This document shows, in pieces, positions 10,691 through 22,000 of a DNA stretch of 64,000 bases; the first letter of the stretch is position 1; every line of letters begins with the position of its first letter. Location: positions 42,767,792 to 42,831,791 of the forward strand of contig CM055102.1 in NCBI GenBank assembly GCA_029204225.1, written 5' to 3'. The translations under genes and the position numbers were made by a program. The notes under the pieces were generated by a model. It had not been told where the DNA came from and ran no database searches. It saw only the letters and a program-made list of their open reading frames with translations. This stretch comes from Diphasiastrum complanatum. Lineage: Eukaryota; Streptophyta; Lycopodiopsida; Lycopodiales; Lycopodiaceae.

Positions 10691-11275
10691 CCGCAATTCA
10701 AAATCGCGATTTAGAATTGCGTTTCGGGATTTTCCCAAAATCGTGCAGAATCGATTTTGTTTTTTTTTGAATTTTTTTTAGGCAATATGGGTATCAGATG
10801 AAAGCTCTGATTGAGAGCATTATGACTGTTGTGCTCAGTTTAGAATACAGGTCCAATTTGCTGTAGGCAATTCAAGGATGGGATCTGGCATAGCGTTATT
10901 TTCCTTTAAATGTACTTTTGTTGGAGTGGCATACTGACTGGAACTTGGCTGATGTGTGGTGCCTTTGATCACCAAGGTGATTCAAGGTGAATTCCAACTA
11001 CTTGCTCCCTTCTGGCATCTAGAGCCTTCCTGCCCTTGACAGCGATTAATTTTTCACCTTCGCATATTACATGGATTAAATTGGAGAACATTGGTGTTAG
11101 CATTCTGAGCTCTCTCCTGTGATCCCAGACCACTTATACCCTTCCTTTCTTGGCTTGGTTGTAACCCGAATCTTCTTCTTTCACTTTTTTAAGATCGATT
11201 CTTTCAACGATTCCTTGCAGCGAATCACGATTCGCAAATCGCGAGTCCAGCGAATCGCAATTCGCTGCAATTATA
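10691..11275. repeat. Dispersed repeat R, copy 1
   Basis: About 500 bp from cgtttcgggattttccc (10723) to the ttcttctttcac region (near 11185) is nearly identical to 28417-28900 in the same orientation. This copy has extra ends rich in mutually complementary attgcg/aatcgcga words (10691-10740 and 11205-11270), which could pair as a fold-back. No coding frame is recognised. It could be an unclassified non-autonomous element. Confidence 0.75.
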
Positions 11276-11696
11276 CTATAAACACACATACACAATCAAA
11301 ATATAATTAGTTCTCCAATCTGGCCATGAATTATTTCTTCAGGAAGTGCGTGTACTTATTTTATGAAGTCTGTTCTTTTCATTGATCAGCTTTTTATATT
11401 TTTGGAAGGTCATCTTCATGTTTTGGGCAACACTGTACTAAAAATTCTCCTAGTGCCTTTTTTGATACTGGCATTGGGTCTGTTCTTAAGTAGTTACTCT
11501 CTCAAGATCTATGTCGAGCTGGTCTCTTCTAAGGTATTGATATATAATATTAGGCTGACAGTAGTGAGTGTTTTCCTACTTGACTTATGTAAACTGTTCA
11601 AGGAGATTTCTGCACATGGTTTCTGTACGTAAGATGAGCAATGCATGTCTATCTTGTTATCTGTGGCCTGAAACAGTGACACCATGTAAACCTCAG
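11276..11696. other. Unannotated AT-rich stretch
   Basis: An 89-residue hydrophobic open frame (11363-11632) exists but has no recognised features and is AT-rich. Treated as intron or intergenic sequence. Confidence 0.4.
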
Positions 11697-11761
11697 GAGA
11701 TGCCGATTATAATATTTTGGTGGACTCCATCATTGCCAATGAGCTAGGAAATCTTGAAAAA
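11697..11761 (+). CDS. Candidate UBA-domain exon of the DRM methyltransferase gene
   Basis: A 65-bp block between cctcag (acceptor) and gtaagt (strong donor). It reads DADYNILVDSIIANELGNLE followed by K, with one extra leading codon completed by the previous exon. The acidic start, ILVDSIIA core and following helix resemble the last helix of the UBA domains that precede the catalytic part of DRM proteins. The exon ends in phase 0, and the catalytic exon at 31460 starts in phase 0. If real, the intron between them is about 19.7 kb and filled with LTR elements. The match is short and other UBA exons were not found, so this is an inference. Confidence 0.35.
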
Positions 11762-12124
11762 GTAAGTCTTCCTTATGAACTTATCATTTTCGAGATGACC
11801 CTTTGTACAAAAACTTGAAAATGCCTGTTCTGTGATCCTTTTGGTGAGATATATCAAGCAGGATAGCAGTTTTTCTGGACTTTCAAATTTTGTGTGAACA
11901 TTTTCTTCTTGGGGAAAGGACTTAGACTATGGCATTGAACATTTCTATAGGGACACGCAAGCTACCTTATAACCTAACTGCATGAGTATGACTGCACTAT
12001 TTAGTTATGATGGATATGTGGTAGCATTCATATCAGAAGCAATTTTTGTCTGTGAGCTTCATCACTCTATCCACTCAGCTACCTGCTGATCTTCAATGTC
12101 CAAAGAGGGTAAAAGTAAAAGCAG
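11762..12124. other. Non-coding spacer before the chromovirus
   Basis: AT-rich sequence with no supported gene. It would be intron sequence if the 11697 exon is real. Confidence 0.4.
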
Positions 12125-12349
12125 ATTAGCAATAATGTAAGCATGCTAAATACTGGAAAATCACAAACTAAAAGTCGTCACAACAGATACCCCAAAAGCA
12201 TCATAACTGTGTAAAGCAAGTACTAAGCAAATACAACAATAAAGAATAGTCATAGCTAGCCGAATCATGAAAGAGAGGGAACATCTACAATGACATCTGT
12301 AGTAGAGGAGAGAACTAAAGCCATGAGGGCTCAAGCCTGATCTGCCAAT

Positions 12350-14873
12350 AATGGTGTATGATAAAACACATCAATAGGCTCCCAAGTGGCCTCCTCAAGA
12401 GGACGACCATCCCACTGTACTAAAAAATGAACCTGCCTACGACGTCGACTGTACTGAAGGCGAACCTGATGGATGGCGGCTGGCAAAAAGGGAACAGCTC
12501 TGGCTCTGTAGGGAATGTGAGATCGCGAGGAGCATCATCCTCACTGGCAGCTCGTAACAGGCTAACATGAAAGATATCACAAGCTCGTGTAGAATCAGGC
12601 AATTGTAATCGTATGTAACAGGGCTGAGGCGATCCAAGATACAGTAAGGCCCATAATAGCGTGGTGCAAGCTTCTCAGTAGAAGCATGACCCTAAACAAA
12701 GTGATGACGTGCAAAGCGTAACCGGAGGTAAACCATATCACCAACCTGAAACTCAACATGATGGCGATGACGATCAACAGAAGTCTGATAGCGTTGCTGA
12801 ACATGCTGTAAGTGAGTAGTAGCCCTAGCAATAAGCTCACGAGCACCGGATAAAAAAGAAGCAATGGTAACTGGTGTATCATTAGGAGGAAGAGGCACCC
12901 CTGGCAAAAGTGGAGCATACCCATGAGCCAATAAGAAAGGTGAAACTCCAGTGCTGGTACTAACAGAGCTATTATAGCTATACTCTGCCAAACATAAATG
13001 CTGGTCCCAATCCTTCCCGGAAGGAGAAACAAAATGTCGAAGGTAATCCTCAAGGATCCGATTAAGGACCTTAGTCTGCCCATCAGCAGTAGAATGATAA
13101 GCGGTACCCATCAGAAGCTGTACATCCAAAATACGCATAGGCTCTGTCCAGAACGTAGATGTAAACTTACTATCCCGATCAGATAGGATAGTACGTGGCA
13201 TACCATGCAGGCGAAAAATATCTGATAGAAAAAGACGTGCGCACTGCTCAGCTGTAATAGTATTGCGGACCGGTATAAAGTGTGCATGTTTCGAGAACCG
13301 ATCTACCACCACCATACAAGAGTCATGACCACGGTGGGTATGAGGAAGACCAAGGATAAAGTCCATAGAAATATCTGTCCACTGGCGATGAGGAATGGGC
13401 CAACTCTGGAGCAAACCAGCGGACTTAGCACGGGAGTATTTATTACGGGCACAAAAAGGACAATCACGAATAAGATGGGCTAGCTCAGACTTCATGGATG
13501 GCCAATAGAAATTGTCCTTAAGACGTGCATAAGACTTTTGAAAACGAAAATGGCCACCAATAGGGGAAGCATGAGCATCAGACAACAACTGAGGACGAAT
13601 GGAAAGAGAACTGGGAATACATAAAGCACCATAGTGGTATAAACGATCATCAACAATAGTATAAACCTGGAACTTCCGAGAGGACGAAAGGGGACGAGTA
13701 TGATAAACATCAGAAAAGTCAGAACAAGACAAATATGCGGCCGGTAAATCATCAAACCAAGAAGGAATTGAAGCAACAATACTATGTAACAATGCAGAAA
13801 GACGAGATAAAGCATCAACGGCCGTGTTTGCCTTGCCTGGACGATACAAAATATCAAAATGAAAAGACTGTAAAAATTGTAACCAACGATATTGACGATC
13901 ACTAAGATCACGTTGAGAAAAAAGATAATGGAGAGATTGATGATCAATAATAATATCAAAGGGAACACGATACAAATAATGACGCCATTTCTTAAGAGCA
14001 TGGATGACAGCAAGTAGCTCTTTTTCATGTACAGAGTCACGTTGCTCATAAGAGCGCAAACGACGAGACTCATAAGCAATAACACACTCGGACTGACAGA
14101 GAAGAGCGCCTAAACCAATAGCACTAGCATCAGTCTCAACAATAAAACGCTGATCAAACTGGGGAAGACACATAACAGTAGCAGAAACAATGGCATGACG
14201 TAAAGCATCAAAAGCAATTTGACACTCAGAAGTCCAAACAAAGGCATGAGACTTCTTTAGTAACGAATGAAGTGGAGCAGCCACAGTGGCAAAATACTTA
14301 ATAGGAAGACGAAGATGGGTTGCCATACCTAAAAACATACGAACAAAATGAACATCGGTTGGGACAGGCCAATTCTCAATAGCCTGAACGTAGGTCAATT
14401 TTGGAAAAGATGGAAGAAGTGCCAAGCTGATCAAAAAGGTCATCCATGTGAGGTATAGGATACTGATTACGGATAGTCAGCTTGTTTAAAGCACGATAGT
14501 CAATGCAAAGGCGTTTGGTTCCATCTTTTCTTGTAACAAGGAGGACAGGAGCACCAAAAGGACTATGGCTAGGAACAATGAGGCCCTGACGTAAAAGGGA
14601 AGCAATTTGGAGCTGGACCTCATCACGTTCATCTTTAGACATACGATATCGAGCACGAGAGAGTGGGGTAGCACCAGGAATAAGATCAATATGGTGGGTG
14701 ACATCTCGTAATGGTGGCAGAGACGTAGGTTCTGAAAAGACCACAAAATACCGATGCAATAAGTCCGAAATCACTTGAGGAAGAGGACCCATGGATGGAG
14801 CAGGAGGAGCAGCAACTGATGTACTATGAATGATAAAAAGAGCTGCACCCTGAGCCTTTGGCAGCCTATGCAT
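12350..14873 (-). pseudogene. Chromovirus 1 pol: RT (core deleted), RNase H, integrase, chromodomain
   Basis: RT begins with the [15 protein letters not shown] and [10 protein letters not shown] blocks (14620-14480) and breaks off at [10 protein letters not shown]; the next residues belong to the RT/RNase H connection ([10 protein letters not shown], near 14390), so the YxDD catalytic segment is gone. RNase H follows (VETDASAIGLGA, KELLAVIHALKKWRHYL). Integrase has an HHCC finger (GGHFRFQKSYARL..CPFCARNK) and a DDE core (MDFILGLP, SDRDSKFTS), but the glutamate expected in DGQTE is Lys (DGQTKVLNR); sister element 1b keeps Glu. The chromodomain (VQWDGRPLEEATWEPIDVF, 12415-12355) lies in another frame: a five-base A run on the plus strand near 12486 has six bases in 1b. 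Confidence 0.9.
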
Positions 14874-15199
14874 AAACTACTTCCCGGTAACCAACTAATA
14901 GTCACCCTGGGAATCAATACCAAAAAGTAAATGACGCCGACCAGCATGTGTAAAAGACAATGTCTGCTGAGAAAGATCCACAACAACAGAACCAAAAGGG
15001 ATGAAAACCAATCTGCACCAAGAATAATGTCATAGCGCTCCAGAGGAATAATATAGAAATCTGCCTTTCCAGAGAAGTCACCAATGCTATAGTCCAAGCC
15101 CTGAAACATCTGAGAGCTGATAAAAGTATGTGAGCTAGCAACCTCGACACTGAGAGACTGTGTAGCAGAAATAGGTGTAGCACGAATCCTGGTGGAAAT

Positions 15200-16569
15200 G
15201 TAACTGCTAATAAATGAGTGTGCTGCCCGTATCCACCAAAGCAATATACTCTCGCCCCAAAATGCGAACACGTAACCGAATAGAACGAGGACCAGGACGC
15301 CCAGCCCAAGTAGCATAAGCAAGCTGCGCATGGCAAGCGGCAGAAGCAGGATCATCAGGAAGCGGGTCGGCCGGCTCATCAACAGAATGTGGGTCAGGAG
15401 TATCAAGAATCTGGATATAAACATCAGAATCATCAGGAGTAAGAGCCTCATGGTAAAAAACAGCGGTAGGAGGACCAGGAGACTGTCGGCAATCACGGGC
15501 GAGATGATCTGGACTCTTACAGTGATAACAGAGGTGCTTCTGCTGAATCTCAGCGAACTCTGCGGCTGAATAACGGCGAACAAAGGCAGGGCGAGGTGTA
15601 GAAGGGCGAGGGGGAACGGTAGTAGAAGAAGCCAAAGTAGGAGAAGCAGTGGAAAGAGGGCGAGAAAAACGAGAAGAAGTGGACAGCTCAAGATACTTAT
15701 GCTGCAAGGTAGTAGCCAGGGAGATAGCATCTGAGAGAGTAGGAGGCCGAAAAGAGGAAACATCATATCGTAAGGAGCCTCTAAGACCAGCAATAAAACG
15801 TGAAATAAGCTCTGTAGGATGAAGATCAGTAAAAAGGTAAGAAAGCTCAGTAAACTAATCAATATAAGCAGCCCATTGACTAGTATGGCGAAGGCTACGA
15901 AACAGATCACATTGACGAACCAACCACTGTGGGTTAATCATAGCGATACGAAGCGAAAAGTAGGCCATATATGTAATCCCTCACGAGTAGGCTCAGAGCG
16001 ATAGACACGCCACCAAGTCTGAGCTCGACCATCTAAATGTAATGCAGCCAACTGCACTTTCTGGGTTTCAGTCTTGGGATACATAAGAAAAGGTCTCTAA
16101 CTTAGAGAACCAATTTTCCAAGATATTCCCATCAGATGAACCAGAATAAGTAGTAAGCTGGATGCGATCATAAAAATCACGAGCAAAATGAGTCTCAGGA
16201 TTACCTGAAAAAGTAGAAGAAGGAAATCCTGGTGGTGCGGAGGGAAATCCAGGTGGTGGTACAGAAGATCCGAAAGGAGACCCACAAGAACTAGCACTAT
16301 ATGAAGGGAGACCAAACGTACTACCAAAAGCACCTCCTGAAGATGGAGATGGAGCAGGAGTAGGCGTACTCAAAATAGGAAATAAAGGTGCTTTACCAGG
16401 ACGATGAAGAATGTCTGGGGGGGGTGGTATCCCCTCGTGGTAGGATAGTCTCAAGGCTAGAAAGAATACGATCAATATGACTCTCAAGATGATCCATGCG
16501 GGAATCAATATGTGTAAAACGATCATCTAAAGAGCTCTGTAGAGGGTCTTCTGATGAAGAAGTCGCCAT
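15200..16569 (-). pseudogene. Chromovirus 1 gag and aspartic protease (broken)
   Basis: The gag start MATSSSEDP lies at about 16569. A G-run near 16418-16425 shifts the frame into a proline/serine-rich linker and the capsid-like block (DFYDRIQLTTYSGSSDG, ENWFSKLETF). After further breaks the frame 15707-15207 holds a CCHC zinc knuckle (CYHCKSPDHLARDC) and the protease active site VDTGST. These form the virus-like particle and process its polyprotein in intact relatives; here the product is interrupted. Confidence 0.85.
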
Positions 16570-16915
16570 AGGGACTAAGGAAGAGACAAAAACCTGAGGG
16601 AGAGGACGTTTGTCGTCACCCCAACTTAGTCTAACTTCCGAAATCACCAAAAATGGCACGTAAACAGTCAATCAAGATGGATAATAATCAGAAAATGAGG
16701 GGCTGAGAAAGTAGAAGGTTTCTAACAAAATGGAAAAATGGAAAGAGGAGGGTGTGAGGCAGGAATAGGGGGCTAGAAAGAGCAGTATATGAGCAGAAAA
16801 GGCAGCAAGTAGGTGCAAAAAGGAAGTGCAAAAAGGGCGCAAGCAATACCTGGGTGGGTGCTGATCCGTCGTTCACTCGATAGTGCCAACAAAGAGAGGT
16901 AAAAGCTGAAGATAA

Positions 16916-17545
16916 TAGGGCACTGGGCAGCAACTACCAAGATCCACAATATGTTGAAGAATAGGCTGAAAAAAGGTGCTGAAGCAAGGTGCCGAACAGC
17001 CTCCAATCAATAGCCGAAACGAACAGCAAGTCGGTGAAAAGAACCGCTGAAAATGAGACGGTAGTAGGGCGCTGGACAATAGCTACCAAATATGCAAAAA
17101 CAATGAAAATCTGCCGAAAAAATCGACGAAAGTGATGGGGTACCGCTAAAAATGAGATGGTGGTAGGGCGCTGGACAACCTCCAATCAATATAAAAAATG
17201 GACAGCAAATCGGTGACGAAAAGTGTCGAAAATGATGAGGTAGTAGGGCGCTGGGCAATAGCTACCAAATCTGCAAAAACGATGAAAATTTGCCAAAAAA
17301 ATCGACGAAAGTGATGGGTTAGCAGGGCGCTGGACAGCCTCCACCAAAACTGCAAAAAATGATGAAAAAATCATCGAAAGTGATGGGCAGTAGGGCGCTG
17401 GACAGCCACCACCAATTCGCAAAAATGACGGATGAAAGTGATGGGTGGTAGGGCGCTGGACAGCCTCCACCAATCTGCAGGAAGGTTGACGGAGAAAAAT
17501 CGATGAAAGTGATGGGTGGTAGGGCGCTGGACAGCCTCCACCAAT
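16916..17545 (-). repeat. Tandem repeats in the chromovirus 1 leader
   Basis: Eight copies of a motif like tagggcgctggacagcctcc occur near 16916, 17067, 17164, 17249, 17321, 17389, 17447 and 17518, spaced irregularly at about 60-150 bp, between gag and the primer-binding site. A shorter related array is in the leader of the element at 22899-28340. Confidence 0.8.
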
Positions 17546-17557
17546 CTGCAGGAAAGT

Positions 17558-17569
17558 GCTCTGATACCA
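17558..17569 (-). other. Primer-binding site (tRNA-iMet type), chromovirus 1
   Basis: Minus strand TGGTATCAGAGC, the standard plant LTR-retroelement match to initiator tRNA-Met, directly beside the LTR end. Confidence 0.9.
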
Positions 17570-17570
17570 A

Positions 17571-17889
17571 GTTACAAGCTAAGATTCACTAGCTATGCTA
17601 GAAAGCAGGACTTTAAACTGAATAAAGGAATACAATGTTGCCCTACTTATACCCTCTCCCTGAATCAAATGGAGGATTCAAAAAAGGGAGGGAAAAGGAT
17701 TTGGAAGGAAAATAGTGCGCCCTCCCAATAGGAGGACCCCCACTCCAAATCAATGTGACCAAGTCCAAAAAAAAACAACCAAATAGGGCCCAAGGCCAGT
17801 ATATGAATAAAAAGGGCCCTTAGGCCTGCTTATGCATAATAACAATAAAAGAATGGACGCGGCGAATGTAATGAGCCAAGTCCATAACT
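17571..17889 (-). repeat. 5' LTR of chromovirus 1
   Basis: Bounded by gttacaagct and gtccataact. It aligns with the LTR at 20391-20765 of sister element 1b but lacks about 56 internal bases. The PBS at its inner edge fixes polarity. Confidence 0.85.
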
Positions 17890-19255
17890 ATGGGAGAACT
17901 CTTGCTTTCACTGATGCTGGTCGGACTTTAATATTATTGACGTTGTTTGCCATTCGTCATGGCAGATTGCTAGAGTGCTTCATATATGGTTATTCATTTT
18001 TATTGATAATAAAATTTGCTATAATGTTCATAACCTGGTTCAAAACACTTTCCGGGGGCTAAATTTCCATTACTTCAGGAGGAAACACAAGGCTCCAGCT
18101 TTGACAGAATCTTTTGCAGGAAGATCGTTGGTGCCCTACCTCATTCGCCCTACTTGTTGCTTCAGCTTGGGCTACATATATTCTACCATTCCCAGGGCTC
18201 AACTTTGGACACAATTTCAAGTCTTTTGGAGGCATTCGCTTGCTGATTTCTAAATCGGATTATTATGGCTCCATCACCCTCTTTGGAGGAAATTTTTCCT
18301 CATAATTTTAGTGTTCTGCTTGCTGGTTTTAGGGCAGCCATTTTTCCATTTTTAGCACCCCATTTGGAGGTGATTTTGGTCCCCACTCTTTACTGATCGC
18401 TTGCTGGGCTATGAACAGCCTTTTTGCAGCCCCAGCCCCAGATTTTCTTTTAATATTACTGCAAACTATGTACCTTGAGCATAGTTTAGGTGACAACAAA
18501 GGTCTGTGCCCTCAAGGATTAAACACCTCATGGTTTGAGGTTCAGGATCCCACAATATGGATGATCATGAACTCGAGTGACATTGTGCAAGGTCACATGG
18601 AAAACCCACTTGTGAACTTCCCCTCTATGATTACTAATCTTGTGGCACAAATGGCTACATTGTCATCGCACGTCGCCACTCTCTCAACTCCACCAAGTTT
18701 CCGTTCAGGTATATCTCCATATGCTCTTTCTACATCATCTGCACCACTAGTTGCTTCTATTAGTTCTGAATTCTCACCCCTAAGCACCCAAGACTTTAAA
18801 GACAAGGTCCAGCTTTCCATTTACTCTAGATCTGCGAATGGGAATGAACCTGGGAATTGGTTTGCTAAGTTGGCGACTTATGTCCTTATGTTCCAGAAGT
18901 TGGTCCACTACATTTGGATGGTCGTGCTGCTACTTGGTGGTGTGTTTTTGGCCAAAAACACCTTTCACAATCTCTTCCACACATGTGATTTGGCTACCTA
19001 CACTTCGCGTTTCACAGATTTATACTACTTATTTCCAGATCTTCAGGATGCAGAGCTCATTTCACACTATGTTGCTTTAATAAATGCCCTCACCTTTAGA
19101 CTTCCCCTTCTGTTCCACGCATTTTTTTTCCTATCTCCTAGTCATCTCCTAAAATCAGTTCCTCCCCTTGTCTTGTTTCTCAACCTCCCTCCTCACCTCG
19201 TCCGGTTTTCATTCATTGCTATTCCCCTACATAAAGTCTATCAGATTAGAGCGAG
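17890..19255 (+). pseudogene. Relic of a third gypsy-type gag, plus strand
   Basis: The frame 18411-19313 contains DFKDKVQLSIYSRSANGN, NWFAKLATYV and later TDLYYLFPDLQDAELISHYV. These line up with the capsid block of the other gypsy elements here (DFRDRVPLATYSGSSDGN, NWFAKLDTY, LSYLFTDLQPTELISRYI). The stretch between is shortened, and no protease or pol follows. 17890-18400 upstream is probably its leader or LTR residue, but no boundary can be set. Confidence 0.65.
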
Positions 19256-19379
19256 CCATAGCTGGTTGGAAAGAGGAGACTTGAAAGCTTTCTGGTGGTG
19301 TCTTTGCAAGTAACATGCCATAGTTGATTGGAAAGAGGAGCTTGAAAGCTTTCTGATGGTGTTTTTGCATGTTGCATGC
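19256..19379. repeat. 62-bp tandem duplication
   Basis: Two diverged units starting at 19256 and 19318 (ccatag.tg.ttggaaagaggag, then cttgaaagctttctg.tggtgt). No function inferred. Confidence 0.8.
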
Positions 19380-20390
19380 ACTGACTAGAGAGGAAGATAT
19401 GAGTGAAAGTGCTAATTTTAAGTAGGTAGTTGCCTGAACAATAATTCATATTCTCGCAAACTGGGGCACATTTGCAAAATGAACTACATGGCTGGAACCA
19501 GTAAACTATGGTATCTCCTCCGTCATGGTGTGTGGTGTTCTATCCTGTATTTATTGCTCCTAGTCCTCCCCCTCACCTATGTATGTAGGTGGGTGTGGGA
19601 GGACACTCATAGTATGAGTGCTTGTAGGTGATTGGACTGGACAAGGATGTGTTGGAGGGAAATAGAAGATCGCCTTTGATCTCTTGTGCTTGGTTGGGAT
19701 AGTCCCATCTTATTTCAGCTTTGACATCAACAAGGTGAAGGCTCAAAATCTATTGGTAGGAGGCCGTAGGTGGTGAGCCTTCGATGTCATCTTGCTTTTT
19801 CCTTCCATGCTATGTGAGCTCCAAATGCTAGTGGTAGGTTGTAGGATTGCAAGAACCATAGCAAGAAACAAAGAAAGCTACATCAACGTCTTATAAAAGG
19901 TACATAAGACTGAAAGTTCATCTCAAGTGTAGAGCATATCATGGGAGCACATAAGAATGTCTTCAAAAGACAATCTAACTGACTAAATAACTATTAAAAT
20001 AAGGTGCATTTAATGAAATACCAAAAATCCCCTCTTCTCCTAACCGGAGGGTCTTGCATGTGGACCTTAGAAGCCCAGTCCGACCAAAATGGGTCGGAAC
20101 GTTTCGTTCCGTACGTTTCGGAACGTACTGGGTCGGAACGATTTATTAAAAATAAAAATACATGTGTTAAACTGGCCGCCATCTTCGTTCTTCCTTGTAA
20201 TACACTGAGGGACGCTCATGCTGGCACCTCTACGACCAGGTCTGGCACCACGGACAATACAACGGGGAAGGATTTCATAGACAATACAACGGGGATCACT
20301 AATATATAAAATCATGTTTGCCTGTCTGAAGGATTTCATAGATATTCATCCATCCACTCTCCCATTTCATTCTTTTGCAACATATCTATA
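19380..20390. other. Non-coding spacer with a palindromic block
   Basis: No supported gene. 20085-20140 contains repeated ggtcggaacg and a near-palindrome around cgtttcgttccgtacgtttcgg. A gaaggatttcataga word recurs at about 20267 and 20328. Confidence 0.4.
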
Positions 20391-20765
20391 GTTACAAGCT
20401 AAGATTCACTAGCTATGCTAGAAAGCAGGACTTAAGCTAGAAAGCAAGAAGAGAGAATGCTTAAGGGGCTAAAGAGGAACAATCATCATAAACTGAATAA
20501 AGGAATACAATGTTGCCCTATATATACCCTCTCCCTGAATCAAATAGACGATTCAGAAAAAGGGAAGGAATAGGATTTGGAGGGAAAATAGTGCGCCTTC
20601 CCAATAGGAGGACCCCCACTCCAAATCAACGTGACCAAGTCCTAAAAATATGACCAAATAGGGCCCAAGGCCAGTATATGAATGAATAGGGTCCTTAGGC
20701 CTGCTTATGCATAATAACGACTAAAAGAATGGACACGACGAATGTAATGAGCCAAGTCCATAACT
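20391..20765 (-). repeat. 3' LTR of chromovirus 1b
   Basis: 375 bp from gttacaagct to gtccataact, aligned with 17571-17889. It is followed inward by the tctccctt purine/pyrimidine tract (reverse complement aagggaga, a polypurine tract). Confidence 0.85.
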
Positions 20766-21039
20766 CTCCCTTGCAGAAAAACAAAGCCCTCCACCGACTA
20801 GCAAGCATAATGACTACCTAAAACAATAATGTAAGCATGCTAAATACTGAAAAAAGCAAATACTACAACAAAACAAAAAGAAGAATAGTCATAGATAGCC
20901 ATTCATGAAGTAGAGGGAACATCTGCAATGACATATGTAGTAGAGGAAAGAACTAAAGCCATGAGGGCTCGAGCTTGATTTGCCAATAATAGTGTATGAT
21001 AAAAGACATCAATAGGCTCCCAAGTGGCCTCCTCAAGAG

Positions 21040-22000
21040 GACGACCATCCCACTATATCAGAAACTGAACCTGCCTGGGACGTCGATTATGCTGAAGGCG
21101 AACCTGATGGATGGCAACTTGCAAAAAAGGGAACAGCTCTGGCTCTATAGGAAATGTAAGATCGCGAGGAGCATCATCCTCAATGGCAGCTCGTAAAAGG
21201 CTAACATGAAATATATCACAGGCTCATGTAGAATCAGGCAACTGTAACCGGTATGTAACAGGGCTTAGACGATCCAAGATACAGTAACGCCCATAATAGC
21301 GTGGTGCAAGCTTCTAAGTAGAAGCGTGACCCTGAACAAAGTGATGACGTGCAAAGCGTAAACCATATCACCAACCTGAAACTCAACATGACAGCGATGA
21401 CTGATAGCGCTGCTGAACATGCTGTAAGTGAGTAGTAGCCCTAGCAATAAGTTCGCGAGCACCGGATAAAAAAGAGGCAATGGTAACTGGTGTATCATCA
21501 GGAGGAAGAGGCACCCCTGGCAAAAGTGGAGCATACCCATGAGCCAATAAGAAAGGTGAAACTCCAGTGCTAGTACTAACAAAGCTATTATAACTATACT
21601 CTGCCAAACATAAATGTTGATCCCAAGCCTTCCCTGAAGGAGAAACAAAATGTCGAAGATAATCCTCAAGGATCCGATTAAGGACCTCAGTCTGCCCATC
21701 AGCAGTAGAATGATAAGAAAACCAAAATGGCCACCAATAAGGGAAGCCGAAAATGGAGATGGAGCAGGAGCAGGAGCAGGCGTACTCAAAATAGGAAATA
21801 AAGGTGCTTTACCAAGACGATGAAGAATGTCTGGAGGGGTGGTATCCCTCGTGGTAGGATAGTCTCAAGGCTAGAAAGAACACGATCAATACGACTCTCA
21901 AGATGATCCATGCGGGCATCAATATGTGTAAAACGATCATCTAAAGAGCTCTGCGGTGGGTCTTATGATGAAGAAATCGCCATAGGGACTAAGGAAGAAA
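21040..22000 (-). pseudogene. Chromovirus 1b residual coding: chromodomain, integrase end, gag start
   Basis: The chromodomain part (WDGRPLEEATWEPIDV, near 21050) and integrase C-terminal blocks (AEYSYNSFVSTSTGVSPFLL; HGYAPLLPGVPL) are present, with DGQTEVLNRIL retaining the catalytic Glu. After the deletion junctions the gag linker and a gag start (minus strand, near 21980) follow. Small indels disrupt all frames. Confidence 0.85.

Larger units (their letters stand above)
12125..17889 (-). mobile_element. Ty3/gypsy chromovirus 1, 3'-truncated and degenerate
   Basis: On the minus strand the order is 5' LTR (17889-17571), initiator-Met primer-binding site, tandem-repeat leader, gag, CCHC knuckle, protease, RT, RNase H, integrase, chromodomain. 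This order (RT before integrase) and the chromodomain place it among plant chromoviruses. The 3' LTR is missing; homology to sister element 1b ends near 12125. Frameshifts, stops and deletions make it non-autonomous. Confidence 0.92.

Noticed and set aside
11363-11632. Hydrophobic 89-residue ORF as a membrane protein gene
   Set aside because: AT-rich Leu/Phe/Val composition, no start context or homology recognised; treated as non-coding.
12595-15910. Long Leu/Phe-rich minus-strand ORFs overlapping chromovirus 1 (for example 15910-14771)
   Set aside because: Out-of-frame shadows of gag/pol; no domain, while the alternative frames carry the real motifs.
16688-17570. Chain of overlapping Phe/Ser/Leu-rich minus-strand ORFs
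   Set aside because: They arise from the tandem-repeat leader of chromovirus 1; the repeated 'ALLPHHFR' text is just the repeated DNA in several frames.
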